From Paractinoplanes ovalisporus (lineage in GTDB: Bacteria; Actinomycetota; Actinomycetes; Mycobacteriales; Micromonosporaceae), in the NCBI RefSeq assembly GCF_016834655.1, contig NZ_JAENHP010000001.1, positions 1,054,001-1,118,000 on the forward strand: 64,000 bases of DNA, in the 5' to 3' direction. A program made the position numbers and the translations under genes. Positions 1 to 7,899 of this stretch are shown here, one piece after another; position 1 is the first letter of the stretch; every line of letters starts with the position of its first letter. The notes beneath the pieces are model-generated. The model had not been told where the DNA came from. It made no database searches and was given only the letters and a program-made list of their open reading frames with translations.

Positions 1-574
1 GGCTCCGGGCCGGGTCGGGGTCGGCGGCCCGCGCCTCGTCCATGAATCCGGTGTCGACCGCACCGGGCGCGACGGCGTTCACCCGTACCCCGCTCGCCGC
101 CCATTCGATCGCGAGCTGCCGGGTCAGCTGGACGACCGCGCCCTTGGTCATCGCGTAGACGCTCTGGTTCGCGATGCCGACCAGGCCCGAGATCGAGGCG
201 GTGTTCACGATGCTCCCGCGGGTCTGCGCCAGGTGGGGCAGCGCGGCCCGGCAGAACCGGAACACCGGCCGCACGTTGACCGCGAACAGCGCGTCGAAGT
301 CGTCGTCGGTGGTCTCCAGGACGGGCCGGCGCAGGAACCGGCCGGCGTTGTTGACGAGCAGGTCGAGCCGCCCGAACTCGTCGACCGCCCGGCCGACGAC
401 GGCCTCGGCGGCGCCGGGCTCACTGACATCAACCGTCATCGGGACGATCCCGTCACCGGCCTCGACCGGCGAGCGGTCAGCGGCGACCACCCGATATCCC
501 TGGGCCGTCAGCCGATCCACGACACAACGCCCGATCCCCCGGGCCGCCCCGGTCACCACCGCAGTCAACTCCAT
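1..574 (-). CDS. Short-chain dehydrogenase/reductase (SDR), 3' end outside window
   Basis: NAD(P)-dependent oxidoreductase of the classical SDR family; substrate unknown. The ATG is at 574 and 191 residues are visible before the window ends, so roughly the last 50-60 residues are missing. The Rossmann motif TGAARGIG lies at residues 8-15, NNAG at 75-78, the structural Asn near 100, Ser127, and the catalytic pair Tyr140-x3-Lys144. The motif VAPGAVDTGF follows, as expected. It is divergent from the BON-domain gene, with 59 bp between the two starts. An inverted repeat just upstream may be a regulator site. Family assignment is certain, function is not. Confidence 0.93.
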   Translation of the reverse strand, partial: MELTAVVTGAARGIGRCVVDRLTAQGYRVVAADRSPVEAGDGIVPMTVDVSEPGAAEAVVGRAVDEFGRLDLLVNNAGRFLRRPVLETTDDDFDALFAVNVRPVFRFCRAALPHLAQTRGSIVNTASISGLVGIANQSVYAMTKGAVVQLTRQLAIEWAASGVRVNAVAPGAVDTGFMDEARAADPDPARS

Positions 575-582
575 CGCCAGAT

Positions 583-599
583 TGTATTACGGTCATACA
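583..599. promoter_or_regulatory. TGTAT-N7-ATACA inverted repeat, possible operator
   Basis: A short inverted repeat (TGTAT at 583-587, ATACA at 595-599) sits 9 bp upstream of the SDR start in an AT-richer patch. The geometry suits a TetR- or MarR-type operator. No such regulator lies next to it inside the window, so one may lie beyond the left edge. Confidence 0.35.
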
Positions 600-633
600 T
601 TGCTGGCTACCGGCGGAATGACACACAACCGTC

Positions 634-1047
634 ATGTTCCCGCGGTTTCTTCGCGAAGTCGCTGTACCAGGCTGGCGCATCGTGACCGACGCGCGCCTCC
701 GATCGCAGGTGGAACAGCGGCTGCTGACCGACGTGCGTACCCGCGACTGCCACCTCACCGTCCAGGTTCAGGCCGCGGTCGTCATCCTCGCCGGCCGCAC
801 GCCGAGCCCCGAGACCCGGGAGGCCGCCGCGCAGATCGCGCGCGGCACACCGGGAGCACGCGACGTCGCGAACCGCATCACCACCCGGAACCGCCCCCGC
901 TCGCCCGGATTGCTGATCGCCCTCGCCACGGGCGTGCTGCTCGTGCCGTTCGTCGTCACGTCCCGCTGGGTGGGTGCGGCCATCCTCGCCGCCGCCGGTG
1001 TCGTGCTGGCCGACCTGCTGTGGCGCCGCCGCCGGCCCGCGAAGTGA
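634..1047 (+). CDS. BON-domain protein with C-terminal membrane segments
   Basis: 137 residues from the ATG at 634; an in-frame GTG at 682 is an alternative start. Residues of roughly 20-85 resemble a BON domain (VEQRLLTDVRTRD, then VVILAGRTPSPETREAAAQI and GARDVANRI), a small fold thought to bind membranes or ligands. It is followed by two hydrophobic stretches (LLIALATGVLLVPFVV and WVGAAILAAAGVVLADLLW) and a basic tail. The protein is therefore probably anchored at the cytoplasmic membrane. Its stop overlaps the next small gene. No specific role can be given. Confidence 0.65.
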   Translation: MFPRFLREVAVPGWRIVTDARLRSQVEQRLLTDVRTRDCHLTVQVQAAVVILAGRTPSPETREAAAQIARGTPGARDVANRITTRNRPRSPGLLIALATGVLLVPFVVTSRWVGAAILAAAGVVLADLLWRRRRPAK

Positions 1048-1217
1048 GGCTCTTCTTCGACCTGGCCTGCCTGCAGTTCGTGAAGGCCCTCGTGGCCGGC
1101 CACCTGATTCGCGAACGCTGGAATCCGCGGCGCCGCACCGCCCGCATGCTGATGCTTGCCTGGCCGGTCGACCTGCTGGTCGCCCTGCCGCTGGCCGCCG
1201 TCACGCTCTTGCACTGA
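1044..1217 (+). CDS. Small hydrophobic protein overlapping the BON gene
   Basis: 57 codons from GTG at 1044 to TGA at 1217. The GTG overlaps the BON-gene stop (GTGA), a typical translational-coupling arrangement that supports it as a real gene. The product has a basic middle (RERWNPRRRTARM) and a hydrophobic C-terminal half (WPVDLLVALPLAAVTLL), consistent with one membrane segment. It is not recognised. It probably works with, or is at least co-translated with, the BON protein. Confidence 0.5.
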   Translation: MRLFFDLACLQFVKALVAGHLIRERWNPRRRTARMLMLAWPVDLLVALPLAAVTLLH

Positions 1218-1254
1218 CCGCGCTCTCCAACGGGTGCACTCGACGCTCCACACC

Positions 1255-2424
1255 TCAGCGGCGCGCGCGTAGGCGGCCCAGCTCGATGGCGCCCAGCAGC
1301 TCGGCGGCCGGGCCGAGCGTGCTCCGAACGACGGCGACGTTGCCGGCGACCGCCGGGGGCGCCTGCACGGCCAGCACCTCGCGGATGCCGGCGACGACGT
1401 GTTCGGCCGACGGCCCCAGGGTTCCGCCGACCAGCAGCACTTCGGGGTCGAGGAACGTGCAGAGGTGTGCGAGCGGTCCACCGAGGGCCCGGCCCACGTC
1501 CTGCAGCATCCGGGCCGCGCCCATGTCACCGGTGGCAGCCAGCCGGGGCAGATCGCCGAACGTGATGGGCTCGGCATAGGCGGCCTGGGCGGAGGCGACA
1601 ACCCTTTCCCGTACGGAATAAAGCAAGCAGCCCCGCCCACCGCAGGCACACAATGGCCCCTCGCGGTCGACCTGCAGGTGCGGCAACTCGCCCGCATAAC
1701 CCTGGGCGCCCCGGGCGAGCGCGCCGTTGACGATGAGGGCGCTGCCGAAGCCGTGGCCGGTCACGATCAGCGAGACGGCATCGGCGTGGCGCCGGAGCCC
1801 GCCCCGGTAGAGCTCGCCCAGCGCGCACACGTTCGCGTCGTTCTCGACGGCCACCGGCAGGCCACAGCGCTCGGACAGGATCGCGGCCAGGTCGCCCGGC
1901 ACCGTCACGGGAAAGGTCGGCGCGCCGAGAGCGGGCTCCCGGGGCACGCCACGGCCGGACAGACACGGACCGGGGACGCTCATCACGACCGTACGGAGAA
2001 GGAATTGCCCCTGGCCGCGCGCGAGGGCGATGACCTGGTCGACGGCGGCGCGCAGGCCGTCGATGCCGGCGTGCGGACGGGGCGCGGCCAACGCCCGGGT
2101 GGCCACGACGGCGCCCTCGACGTCGACGCAGGTGGCCCGCAGGCCGTCGCCGTCCCAGCTGACCAGCCCGACGAGCGTCGCCGGACCGCTCACGCGCAGG
2201 ACCCGCGGGCGACGCCCGGCACTCGCCCGGGCCCGGGTCACCTCGGTCTCGACGAGCTCCCCGGCGGACAGGAGCCGGCGCACCGCGCTCACCACCGTCG
2301 GCGCGGGCAGACGAAGTTCGGCCGCCAGCTCGCCCCGAAAGGTGCCCGGCGAGTAGGCGACATATTCGCGGACCCGATCTTCGGTCGCCATTAGCATGAA
2401 ATCATCATTTTGAGAGTCGGCCAT
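1255..2424 (-). CDS. ROK-family transcriptional regulator
   Basis: 389 residues from ATG 2424; later in-frame ATGs at 2397 and 2391 are possible and no strong ribosome site decides between them. An N-terminal winged-helix region (REYVAYSPGTFRGELAAELR, then VSAVRRLLSAGELVE) precedes a ROK sugar-kinase-like domain with VENDANVCALGE, GHGFGSALIVNG and the zinc-ligand motif CACGGRGC. ROK regulators sense sugars or sugar phosphates. It is divergent from the MFS exporter with 37 bp between starts, so it most likely controls that gene and itself. The inducer is unknown. Confidence 0.88.
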   Translation of the reverse strand: MADSQNDDFMLMATEDRVREYVAYSPGTFRGELAAELRLPAPTVVSAVRRLLSAGELVETEVTRARASAGRRPRVLRVSGPATLVGLVSWDGDGLRATCVDVEGAVVATRALAAPRPHAGIDGLRAAVDQVIALARGQGQFLLRTVVMSVPGPCLSGRGVPREPALGAPTFPVTVPGDLAAILSERCGLPVAVENDANVCALGELYRGGLRRHADAVSLIVTGHGFGSALIVNGALARGAQGYAGELPHLQVDREGPLCACGGRGCLLYSVRERVVASAQAAYAEPITFGDLPRLAATGDMGAARMLQDVGRALGGPLAHLCTFLDPEVLLVGGTLGPSAEHVVAGIREVLAVQAPPAVAGNVAVVRSTLGPAAELLGAIELGRLRARR

Positions 2425-2461
2425 TCTCGGTTTAAGCTCGAAAAAGAGCCGGAGAATAAAA

Positions 2462-3694
2462 ATGATATCATCGGTATTGACGCCGAGAACCGCCCAACCG
2501 CGCCTGGCCGCCCTCCTGCTGGTCACCGGCACGACGGCGTTGTCCACCGATACCTACATCGCCGCCATGCCGTCGATGGAGAGTTCGCTCCAGACCTCGG
2601 CTCAGGTCGTCCAGTTCACCATCACGGCCTTCATCGCCGGCCTGGCCGCCGGTCAGCTGATCTCCGGTCCGGTCAGCGACGCGCGCGGCCGGCGCGCCAT
2701 CATTCTCGGCGCCTGTCTGGTGTTCACCGTCGTGTCGGTGCTGTGCGCGCTGGCGCCGAGCGGGCCGCTGCTGGTCGTCGAGCGGGCGATCCAGGGCGCC
2801 GCCGCGGGCACGGCCGCCGCGGTGGGGCGGGCCGTGGTCACCGACCGCTACCGGGGCCGCGAGGCCGCCGCGCTGTTCGGCACGCTGTCGGCCGTGGGTC
2901 TGCTGGCTCCGGTGCTCGCGCCCGCCATCGGCGGCCTGCTGCTGACCGTCGGCGACTGGCGGATCGTCTTCTGGTTCCTGGCCGCGGTCGGCGTCGCGAT
3001 GACCGTCGCCGCCGCCGTGGCCCTGCCCGAGTCGCTGCCGCCCGAGAGCCGGCATCCCGGCGGCCTGCTCAACCTGGGCCGCCGTTCCCGCGATCTGCTG
3101 ACCGATCCGCGCTTCGCCGTGCCGGTGCTCGTGCAGTGCCTCACGGTCGCCGGCTTCTTCGTCTACATCGGAGGGTCGTCGTTCGTCCTGCAACAGGACC
3201 TGGGCCTGACCCAGCACGGTTACACAGCCCTGTTCACGGTCAACGCGATCGCCATGGTCACCACCAGCGTCGTGTTCCGCCTGCTGGTCAAACGCACCGG
3301 CGCCGTGATCCTCCGCCGCTGGGCGGTAGCCATGCAGACCACCGCGGTCATCATCCTGTTCCTGGCAACCGTTCTGGCCACCGGCAACCACCCGCCATTG
3401 GTGGTCGTATGGGCCGCCCTGGCTCTGATGACCGGCGGCCTCGGCCTCTACTTCCCCGCCAACTCCGCCATCGCCCAGAACGCCGGCCGCCGCTTCTCCG
3501 GAACAGCCTCGGCGTTGAGCGGCGGCCTCCCGTTCCTCAGCGGAGCTCTGACCACCCCACTGACCGGCGCCCTGGGCAGCCAGACGGTCCTGACCATGTC
3601 GGTGTGCATGGTCGTGCCGTTCGTCATGGCCGCCCTCACCGCCATGACGTTGCGGCGTTTCACGCTGGAACCAGGCGACGAGCCCCAGCCTTGA
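2462..3694 (+). CDS. MFS exporter, Bcr/CflA-like drug resistance subfamily
   Basis: 410 residues, about 12 membrane helices, full length for the family. The motif-A loop GQLISGPVSDARGRRAI lies at about residue 65-80, and IQGAAAGTAAAVGRAVVTDRYRG is typical of Bcr/CflA drug:H+ antiporters. The start is preceded by GGAG about 7 bases upstream. The start codon lies in a perfect 10-bp palindrome (ATGATATCAT, 2462-2471), which could be part of an operator for the divergent ROK regulator. The substrate cannot be told from sequence; a small toxic compound or sugar-like metabolite is plausible. Confidence 0.88.
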   Translation: MISSVLTPRTAQPRLAALLLVTGTTALSTDTYIAAMPSMESSLQTSAQVVQFTITAFIAGLAAGQLISGPVSDARGRRAIILGACLVFTVVSVLCALAPSGPLLVVERAIQGAAAGTAAAVGRAVVTDRYRGREAAALFGTLSAVGLLAPVLAPAIGGLLLTVGDWRIVFWFLAAVGVAMTVAAAVALPESLPPESRHPGGLLNLGRRSRDLLTDPRFAVPVLVQCLTVAGFFVYIGGSSFVLQQDLGLTQHGYTALFTVNAIAMVTTSVVFRLLVKRTGAVILRRWAVAMQTTAVIILFLATVLATGNHPPLVVVWAALALMTGGLGLYFPANSAIAQNAGRRFSGTASALSGGLPFLSGALTTPLTGALGSQTVLTMSVCMVVPFVMAALTAMTLRRFTLEPGDEPQP

Positions 3695-3783
3695 CAAGGC
3701 CGTCAGGCGAGGGCCGTGCTGCCCGGCGGTCCGGCCTTCACATCGCGCCATCGGGGTTGCTCTCGGTTGGTCACAGTGGGCCT

Positions 3784-3805
3784 GGCCCCGGGAGCCGCTG
3801 GGGCC
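3784..3805. terminator. Possible bidirectional terminator between convergent genes
   Basis: GGCCCC (3784-3789) pairs with GGGGCC (3800-3805) around a short loop, in the 166-bp gap between the convergent MFS and Clp-N genes. There is no T-tract, which is common in actinobacterial terminators. The rest of the gap shows nothing else. Confidence 0.35.
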
Positions 3806-3860
3806 GCTCGGGGCCGGCCACAACGGGCCCGAATCGGCCGGGATTGAGCCCACCGTGCTC

Positions 3861-4574
3861 CTACGGGTTGGGGGTGGCGGCCAGGGCGGCCGCAATGGCG
3901 GTTTCGGCGGTGGGCTTGGTGACGTTGAGGTCGGCCAGGATGCCGGCTCCGGCCTCCAGCTCCAGCAACGCCAGCAGGATGTGCTCGGTGCCGACGTGGG
4001 TGTGGTTCATGCGCAGGGCCTCGCGGAACGTCAGCTCGAGTGCCTTCTTGGCCGGGGCCTCGAACGGGATCATCGCGGGCAGGGACGAAATCGGCGGCGG
4101 CAGCGTGGCCACGGCGGCGGCCCGTACGGCGTCGAGTGTGGCTCCCTGCGAGACGATCGCCCGGGCCCCGAGGGCGGTCGGGTCGGCGACCAGCCCTAGC
4201 AACAGGTGCGCCACACCGATCTCGCTGTTGCCCCGGTTGCGGGCCTCCTCCTGCGACGCCACGACCACCTTCCGGGCGCGGTCGGTGTAGCGGCTGAACG
4301 CGTGGCCACTGTCGAGGTCGGAGGGCTTGGCCACGAAACGCTTCTGGGCGGCCTGCTTGGTGACGCCCATGCTCTGGCCGATCTCGGTCCAGGAAGCGCC
4401 GGAGCGGCGCGCCTGGTCCACAAAATGGCCGATCAGGTGGTCGGCGACGTCGCCGAGGTGGTCGGCCGCCAGCACCGCGTCGCTGAGCTGGTCCAGCGCG
4501 CCGGAATGGGTTCTCTTGATGGCCTCGATCAGATCGTCCAGCCGGACCACTTGGGCCACAGGTTCGGAAGTCAT
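3861..4574 (-). CDS. Clp N-terminal-domain protein with an N-terminal HTH
   Basis: 237 residues. Residues of roughly 50-75 (SGASWTEIGQSMGVTKQAAQ) look like a sigma-region-4-type helix-turn-helix. Residues of roughly 85-230 form a duplicated Clp N domain (ARKVVVASQEEARNRGNSEIGVAHLLLGL and KKALELTFREALRMNHTHVGTEHILLAL), the adaptor/substrate-binding module of ClpA/ClpC. No AAA+ ATPase follows, so this is not an unfoldase. It may be a DNA-binding protein whose stability or partners depend on the Clp machinery. Two perfect GTCAAC-N5-GTTGAC repeats directly before the start suggest autoregulation. Confidence 0.8.
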   Translation of the reverse strand: MTSEPVAQVVRLDDLIEAIKRTHSGALDQLSDAVLAADHLGDVADHLIGHFVDQARRSGASWTEIGQSMGVTKQAAQKRFVAKPSDLDSGHAFSRYTDRARKVVVASQEEARNRGNSEIGVAHLLLGLVADPTALGARAIVSQGATLDAVRAAAVATLPPPISSLPAMIPFEAPAKKALELTFREALRMNHTHVGTEHILLALLELEAGAGILADLNVTKPTAETAIAAALAATPNP

Positions 4575-4576
4575 GC

Positions 4577-4621
4577 GTCAACCATAGGTTGACGACTAGG
4601 AATCGTCAACCCGGAGTTGAC
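4577..4621. promoter_or_regulatory. Two GTCAAC-N5-GTTGAC operators upstream of the Clp-N gene
   Basis: Perfect dyads GTCAACCATAGGTTGAC (4577-4593) and GTCAACCCGGAGTTGAC (4605-4621) have centres 28 bp apart. The inner halves also form a third, inverse dyad (GTTGACGA...TCGTCAAC, 4589-4610). They begin 3 bp upstream of the Clp-N start codon, so binding would block transcription or initiation. The HTH of that protein is the obvious candidate ligand (inference). Confidence 0.7.
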
Positions 4622-4638
4622 GACCGACGCAACCGCGC

Positions 4639-5367
4639 TTATCCGGCCCACCGCTGGTCGGCGACCCGCGCCTCCCCCACCCCCAGGTCACGAAGCGCGG
4701 CCCAGGCCTCCGTCACCGCAGCGGGCACGTCGACGTGGGCGATGAAACCGCGCCCCTCGGGGCCGTACCCGGTGAACCGGGGAATCTCCCCCATCAGCAT
4801 CTCGAGGTACCGCTCGGGCGCCCACATGCCGAGAGGCGGCCGGGCGACCGGAACGTGCGTACGGTGGGACGCGAAGTTCACGATCCGGCTGCGGGGCGCG
4901 TGCAGACGGAAGCCGGCGTCCATCCGCCGCTGCATCGTGGCGTCCTGGATGATCAGGATCCGCCGCACGGGGACGTGATGCTCGGCGAGCCGGGCCAGGG
5001 CCAGGGTCACGTTGTTGCCGCAGTTGGTCGACTCCTGCTCCAGCAGGTCGGTCCGCACGCCGTGGCGCTCGCCCAGGTAACGGTCGAAGATCGCCGCCTC
5101 GGTCATCCCTTCGGCGTCCGGCCACCCGACGGCCGCGCGCAGCACGTCGGTGGAGTGCCCCTGCCCGCCGACGATCATGTAGCGGTCCGCGACCTCGTCC
5201 GCGATCGCCTGCGCGAACACGTCGCCCCCGGCCAGGGTGCTGCCGCCGAACAGGATCGCGACGTCGACCCGGCCGCCGGCCACCTCCTCGACGGCGTCGC
5301 GGGTCAGCTCAGGAACGTCCCGCAACGCACAGAAGTCCGCCAACGTGTTCACATGTCGCTCGATCAC
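4639..5367 (-). CDS. YdcF-like (DUF218) family protein
   Basis: 242 residues from the ATG at 5367. Features are a Rossmann-like start with VDVAILFGGSTLAGGDVFAQAIAD, a conserved EQESTNCGNNVTLALARL segment typical of the DUF218/YdcF fold (E.ST.T..N), and RRILIIQDATMQRRM followed by NFASHRTHVPV. E. coli YdcF binds S-adenosylmethionine, but the reaction in this family is unsettled. There is no membrane segment, so it is probably cytosolic. It is monocistronic, with the hairpin element 10 bp upstream of its start codon. Confidence 0.75.
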   Translation of the reverse strand: MIERHVNTLADFCALRDVPELTRDAVEEVAGGRVDVAILFGGSTLAGGDVFAQAIADEVADRYMIVGGQGHSTDVLRAAVGWPDAEGMTEAAIFDRYLGERHGVRTDLLEQESTNCGNNVTLALARLAEHHVPVRRILIIQDATMQRRMDAGFRLHAPRSRIVNFASHRTHVPVARPPLGMWAPERYLEMLMGEIPRFTGYGPEGRGFIAHVDVPAAVTEAWAALRDLGVGEARVADQRWAG

Positions 5368-5377
5368 GAGACGAGCT

Positions 5378-5544
5378 TAAGGCCCGTTTTATAACTGGGG
5401 TGGGAGTGAGGCGGGGTCCAGATTTCGTCTGGTGTCGGCCCGTGGAAGTCCGGCTCCCGGTGTTGGAACCGGACTTCCACGGGACGCCGCCAGACGGGAT
5501 CTGGGCCCCTCCGCAGCCCCATCTCAGTTATAAAACGGGCCTTA
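5378..5544. mobile_element. 167-bp palindromic MITE-like element with TA ends
   Basis: TAAGGCCCGTTTTATAACTG (5378-5397) is repeated perfectly inverted at 5525-5544, and the 127 bp between continue as an imperfect palindrome (for example GTGGAAGTCCGG / CCGGACTTCCAC in the centre). If the outer TA is the duplicated target, the inverted repeat starts AGGCCCG. This fits a non-autonomous element mobilised by a TA-targeting transposase (IS630 or IS5/IS427 type; inference). No transposase is encoded. Both strands translate to nearly the same peptide because of the symmetry, so the overlapping ORFs are not genes. Confidence 0.72.
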
Positions 5545-5554
5545 GGCAGACAGA

Positions 5555-5609
5555 CCCCGGATGCCGGCCTTGGTCCTTCGTCCGAAAGGTCGGAGACGGG
5601 CACCCGGGG
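5555..5609. terminator. Hairpin downstream of the aldehyde dehydrogenase operon
   Basis: CCCCGGATGCC (5555-5565) pairs with GGCACCCGGGG (5599-5609) with one mismatch, and the loop holds a smaller stem. It lies about 130 bp past the end of the minus-strand dhaK-dhaL-ALDH operon and is a candidate terminator. The remaining intergenic bases (5610-5741) show no other structure. Confidence 0.4.
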
Positions 5610-5741
5610 CTGTAACAAGCATTCTGCATTTGTGACATTTCGACCATCGACAAAGATCCGGATCGCTCCACCCAGCGATATAGAAGTGACCGCGGATCGG
5701 GTCGAATTCCCCCGTACGGCTCCACAGACGCGCCGAAGCTG

Positions 5742-7226
5742 CTACGTCCCTAGGTTGGGCAGCAACCCACCCGGGAAGTCCTGATAGCAGACCGCCCGCA
5801 GGAACCGTTCCACCGCCATCGTCCCGACCGACGTGCTCCGGCCGTCCGAAGTGGCCGGGTAGGGCCCACCGTGCACGGTCGCCGCGGTCACCGCCACCCC
5901 GGTCGGCCAGCCGTTGTAGACGATGCGCCCGGCCTTGCGCTCCAGAACCGGCAGCAGCGCCAGCGCCAGATCCCGGTCGCCGGGCGCGGCCTGCAGCGTG
6001 GCGGTGAGCTGCCCACCGAGGTGTTCCGCGGCCCGCACCAGGTCTTCCGCGCTCGGACACACCACGAGCAGCCCAGCCGCGCCGAACACCTCCTCGTGCA
6101 GCTCCTCATGCTTCAGGAAGGTCTCCACATCGGCCTCGTAGACGGCCGGCGGGTTCGGGCCCTCGCCTCCCACGGCGATCCGCCCGGTGCCCGGGATGCT
6201 TCCGAGACGAGCCACCCCTTCCCCGTACGCGGTGGCGATCCGTTCCGTGAGCATCGTCTGACCGGCCTGCCCGCCGAGCGCCGGAACCAGCGCCCGCCGG
6301 AACTCGGCCAGCCCGGCCCCCTCGACGGCCAGCAGCAGCCCGGGGTTGGTGCAGAACTGGCCCGCCCCCATCGTCAGCGAGCCCGCGAACCCGGCCGCCA
6401 CCTCGGCCGCGCCCGCCTCGAGCCGGCCCGGCAGCAGGAACACCGGGTTGATGCTGGACATCTCCGCGTACACCGGGATGGGCACCGCACGCCGCTGTGC
6501 GGTGCCCATCAGCGCGGTGCCTCCGGCGCGCGAACCGGTGAAACCGATCGCGGCGATCCGGGGGTCGGCGGCGAGCTGCTGCCCGATGTCGTTGCCGGCA
6601 CCGAAGACGAGCGAGAACACCCCGTCCGGCATCCCGGTCGCGGCGGCCGCCGCGGCCACGCAGGCGCCGGCCAGCTCGCTGACCCGCAGGTGGGCCGGGT
6701 GTCCCTTGACCACGACCGGGCAGCCCGCGGCCAGCGCCGAGGCGGTGTCCCCGCCGGCCACCGAGAAGGCGAGCGGGAAGTTCGAGGCGCCGAAGACGGC
6801 CACCGGCCCCAGCGGAACGCGCCGCGACACCAGGCCGTCGACGCGCCGTACCTCCGGCCACGAGGGGTCGTCGAGCAGGTCGGCGAACATCCGCAACTGC
6901 CCGGTGGTGCGGGCCAGTTCGTTGCGGGCGCGGGCCTCGCCGAGCGCGGTCTCCTCCGCGTACAGCTCGACGATCTGCTCGCCGGCCGCTTCCAGCTCCG
7001 ACGCGACGGCGCGCAGGAACTCGGCCCGGCGCTCAGTGGGCAGCGCGCGGTAGGTGTCGAAGGCCGCGGCCGCCTTCCGGCACGCCTCGGATGCGGCGGT
7101 GCCGTCGTCCATCCCGTACGGGGGAAGGAACTTGACGCCCGTGGCCGGGTCGACCGAATCGGCCGTGCCCGCGGAACCCATGACGCGCTCGGCGCCGACG
7201 AACATCTCTCCGGTGAGCCGATGCAT
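5742..7226 (-). CDS. Aldehyde dehydrogenase, ketoglutarate-semialdehyde dehydrogenase-like
   Basis: 494 residues from ATG 7226, which overlaps the DhaL stop (TGATG); GTG 7229 is the alternative. It oxidises an aldehyde to an acid with NAD(P)+. Key residues visible are the general base Glu255 (PVYAEMSSINPV), the nucleophile Cys292 (GAGQFCTNPG) and the cofactor motif FTGS at 229-232. The NPVFLLP and GQFCTNPGL contexts match the branch containing alpha-ketoglutaric semialdehyde dehydrogenases of sugar-acid pathways. It is the last gene of the lyase-LacI-DhaK-DhaL operon, so it probably oxidises the aldehyde formed there. The substrate is inferred only. Confidence 0.85.
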   Translation of the reverse strand: MHRLTGEMFVGAERVMGSAGTADSVDPATGVKFLPPYGMDDGTAASEACRKAAAAFDTYRALPTERRAEFLRAVASELEAAGEQIVELYAEETALGEARARNELARTTGQLRMFADLLDDPSWPEVRRVDGLVSRRVPLGPVAVFGASNFPLAFSVAGGDTASALAAGCPVVVKGHPAHLRVSELAGACVAAAAAATGMPDGVFSLVFGAGNDIGQQLAADPRIAAIGFTGSRAGGTALMGTAQRRAVPIPVYAEMSSINPVFLLPGRLEAGAAEVAAGFAGSLTMGAGQFCTNPGLLLAVEGAGLAEFRRALVPALGGQAGQTMLTERIATAYGEGVARLGSIPGTGRIAVGGEGPNPPAVYEADVETFLKHEELHEEVFGAAGLLVVCPSAEDLVRAAEHLGGQLTATLQAAPGDRDLALALLPVLERKAGRIVYNGWPTGVAVTAATVHGGPYPATSDGRSTSVGTMAVERFLRAVCYQDFPGGLLPNLGT

Positions 7227-7888
7227 CACGCCTCCAACTCGGAAGAAGAGGCCGGCTCTGAAGAAGAGGCCGGCTCGGAAGGCGAGGCCAGCTCGGAGGG
7301 GAAGGCCAAGGACGACGAACGCGAGGCCAGCGCCCAGAAAAGCAGCGCGATACCCATCGCACCGGCGTCCGGCACCCCCAGCGCGCGGTCACCCACATAG
7401 CTGGCCCGGCCCATCCGCGGCGACAGCGAAGCCGTGGCGCGGGCGTGCTCGAGCGCGCGACCGGCGATCGCCGCCCAGTCCACCGGATCGCCCGATGTGC
7501 GCAGGTCGTCCAGGGTCGGGGCGAGAGTGTCGACCATCGTACGGTCGCCCACCACGGCCTCGCCGACGCGCTGGATCGCCGCGGTTCCGGCCTCCAGCCC
7601 GGCGACCAGCGCGGCGTCGGTCTCTCCGTCGCGGCCCAGGCTTACGGCGACGTTCTGCAGCAGCAGCCCGATCAGCGGGCCGCTGGTGCCGCCGACCTCG
7701 TCCAGGAAGTAGGTGCCGGCGACGGTGAACTCGGTGGTCAGGCCGGCGTCGGCGGGCAGGGCGGCGACCACGCCGCGCAGGCCTCCGCGCAGGTTGTCGC
7801 CGAAGTCGCCGTCCCCGGCGGCCTGGTCGATGCGGGTCAGGGCGGCGTGTGCGGTCTCGGCCGCCTCGAGGTAGGTGCTCATCAACAT
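7226..7888 (-). CDS. dhaL: DhaL-type dihydroxyacetone/ketose kinase ATP-binding subunit
   Basis: 220 residues from ATG 7888 (ATG 7882 is possible). The DhaL nucleotide site is present: DQAAGDGDFG at 21-30 supplies the metal-binding aspartates D21, D26 and D28. GGTSGPLIGLLL and GRASYVGDRALGVPDAGA follow as in the family. It pairs with DhaK just upstream (11-bp gap). No DhaM is seen, so phosphoryl transfer is either from ATP or from a PTS component encoded elsewhere. The last 24 residues are an unusual Ser/Pro/Glu/Ala tail made of four 18-bp DNA repeats. Confidence 0.87.
   Translation of the reverse strand: MLMSTYLEAAETAHAALTRIDQAAGDGDFGDNLRGGLRGVVAALPADAGLTTEFTVAGTYFLDEVGGTSGPLIGLLLQNVAVSLGRDGETDAALVAGLEAGTAAIQRVGEAVVGDRTMVDTLAPTLDDLRTSGDPVDWAAIAGRALEHARATASLSPRMGRASYVGDRALGVPDAGAMGIALLFWALASRSSSLAFPSELASPSEPASSSEPASSSELEA
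7229..7300. repeat. Four 18-bp tandem repeats at the 3' end of dhaL
   Basis: Four consecutive 18-bp units on the minus strand encode PSELAS, PSEPAS, SSEPAS and SSELEA, ending at the dhaL stop codon. Typical DhaL proteins end soon after the PDAGA region, so this looks like a local in-frame expansion at the gene's end. Confidence 0.75.
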
Positions 7889-7899
7889 GGCGGGTGGCC

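Noticed and set aside
2410..4290. 626-codon plus-strand ORF across the MFS and Clp-N genes
   Set aside because: It crosses two well-supported genes in the wrong frame and is Arg/Pro-rich without any domain.
5400..5618. Two near-identical small ORFs on opposite strands
   Set aside because: Their similarity follows from the palindromic element; there is no ribosome site and no other coding sign.
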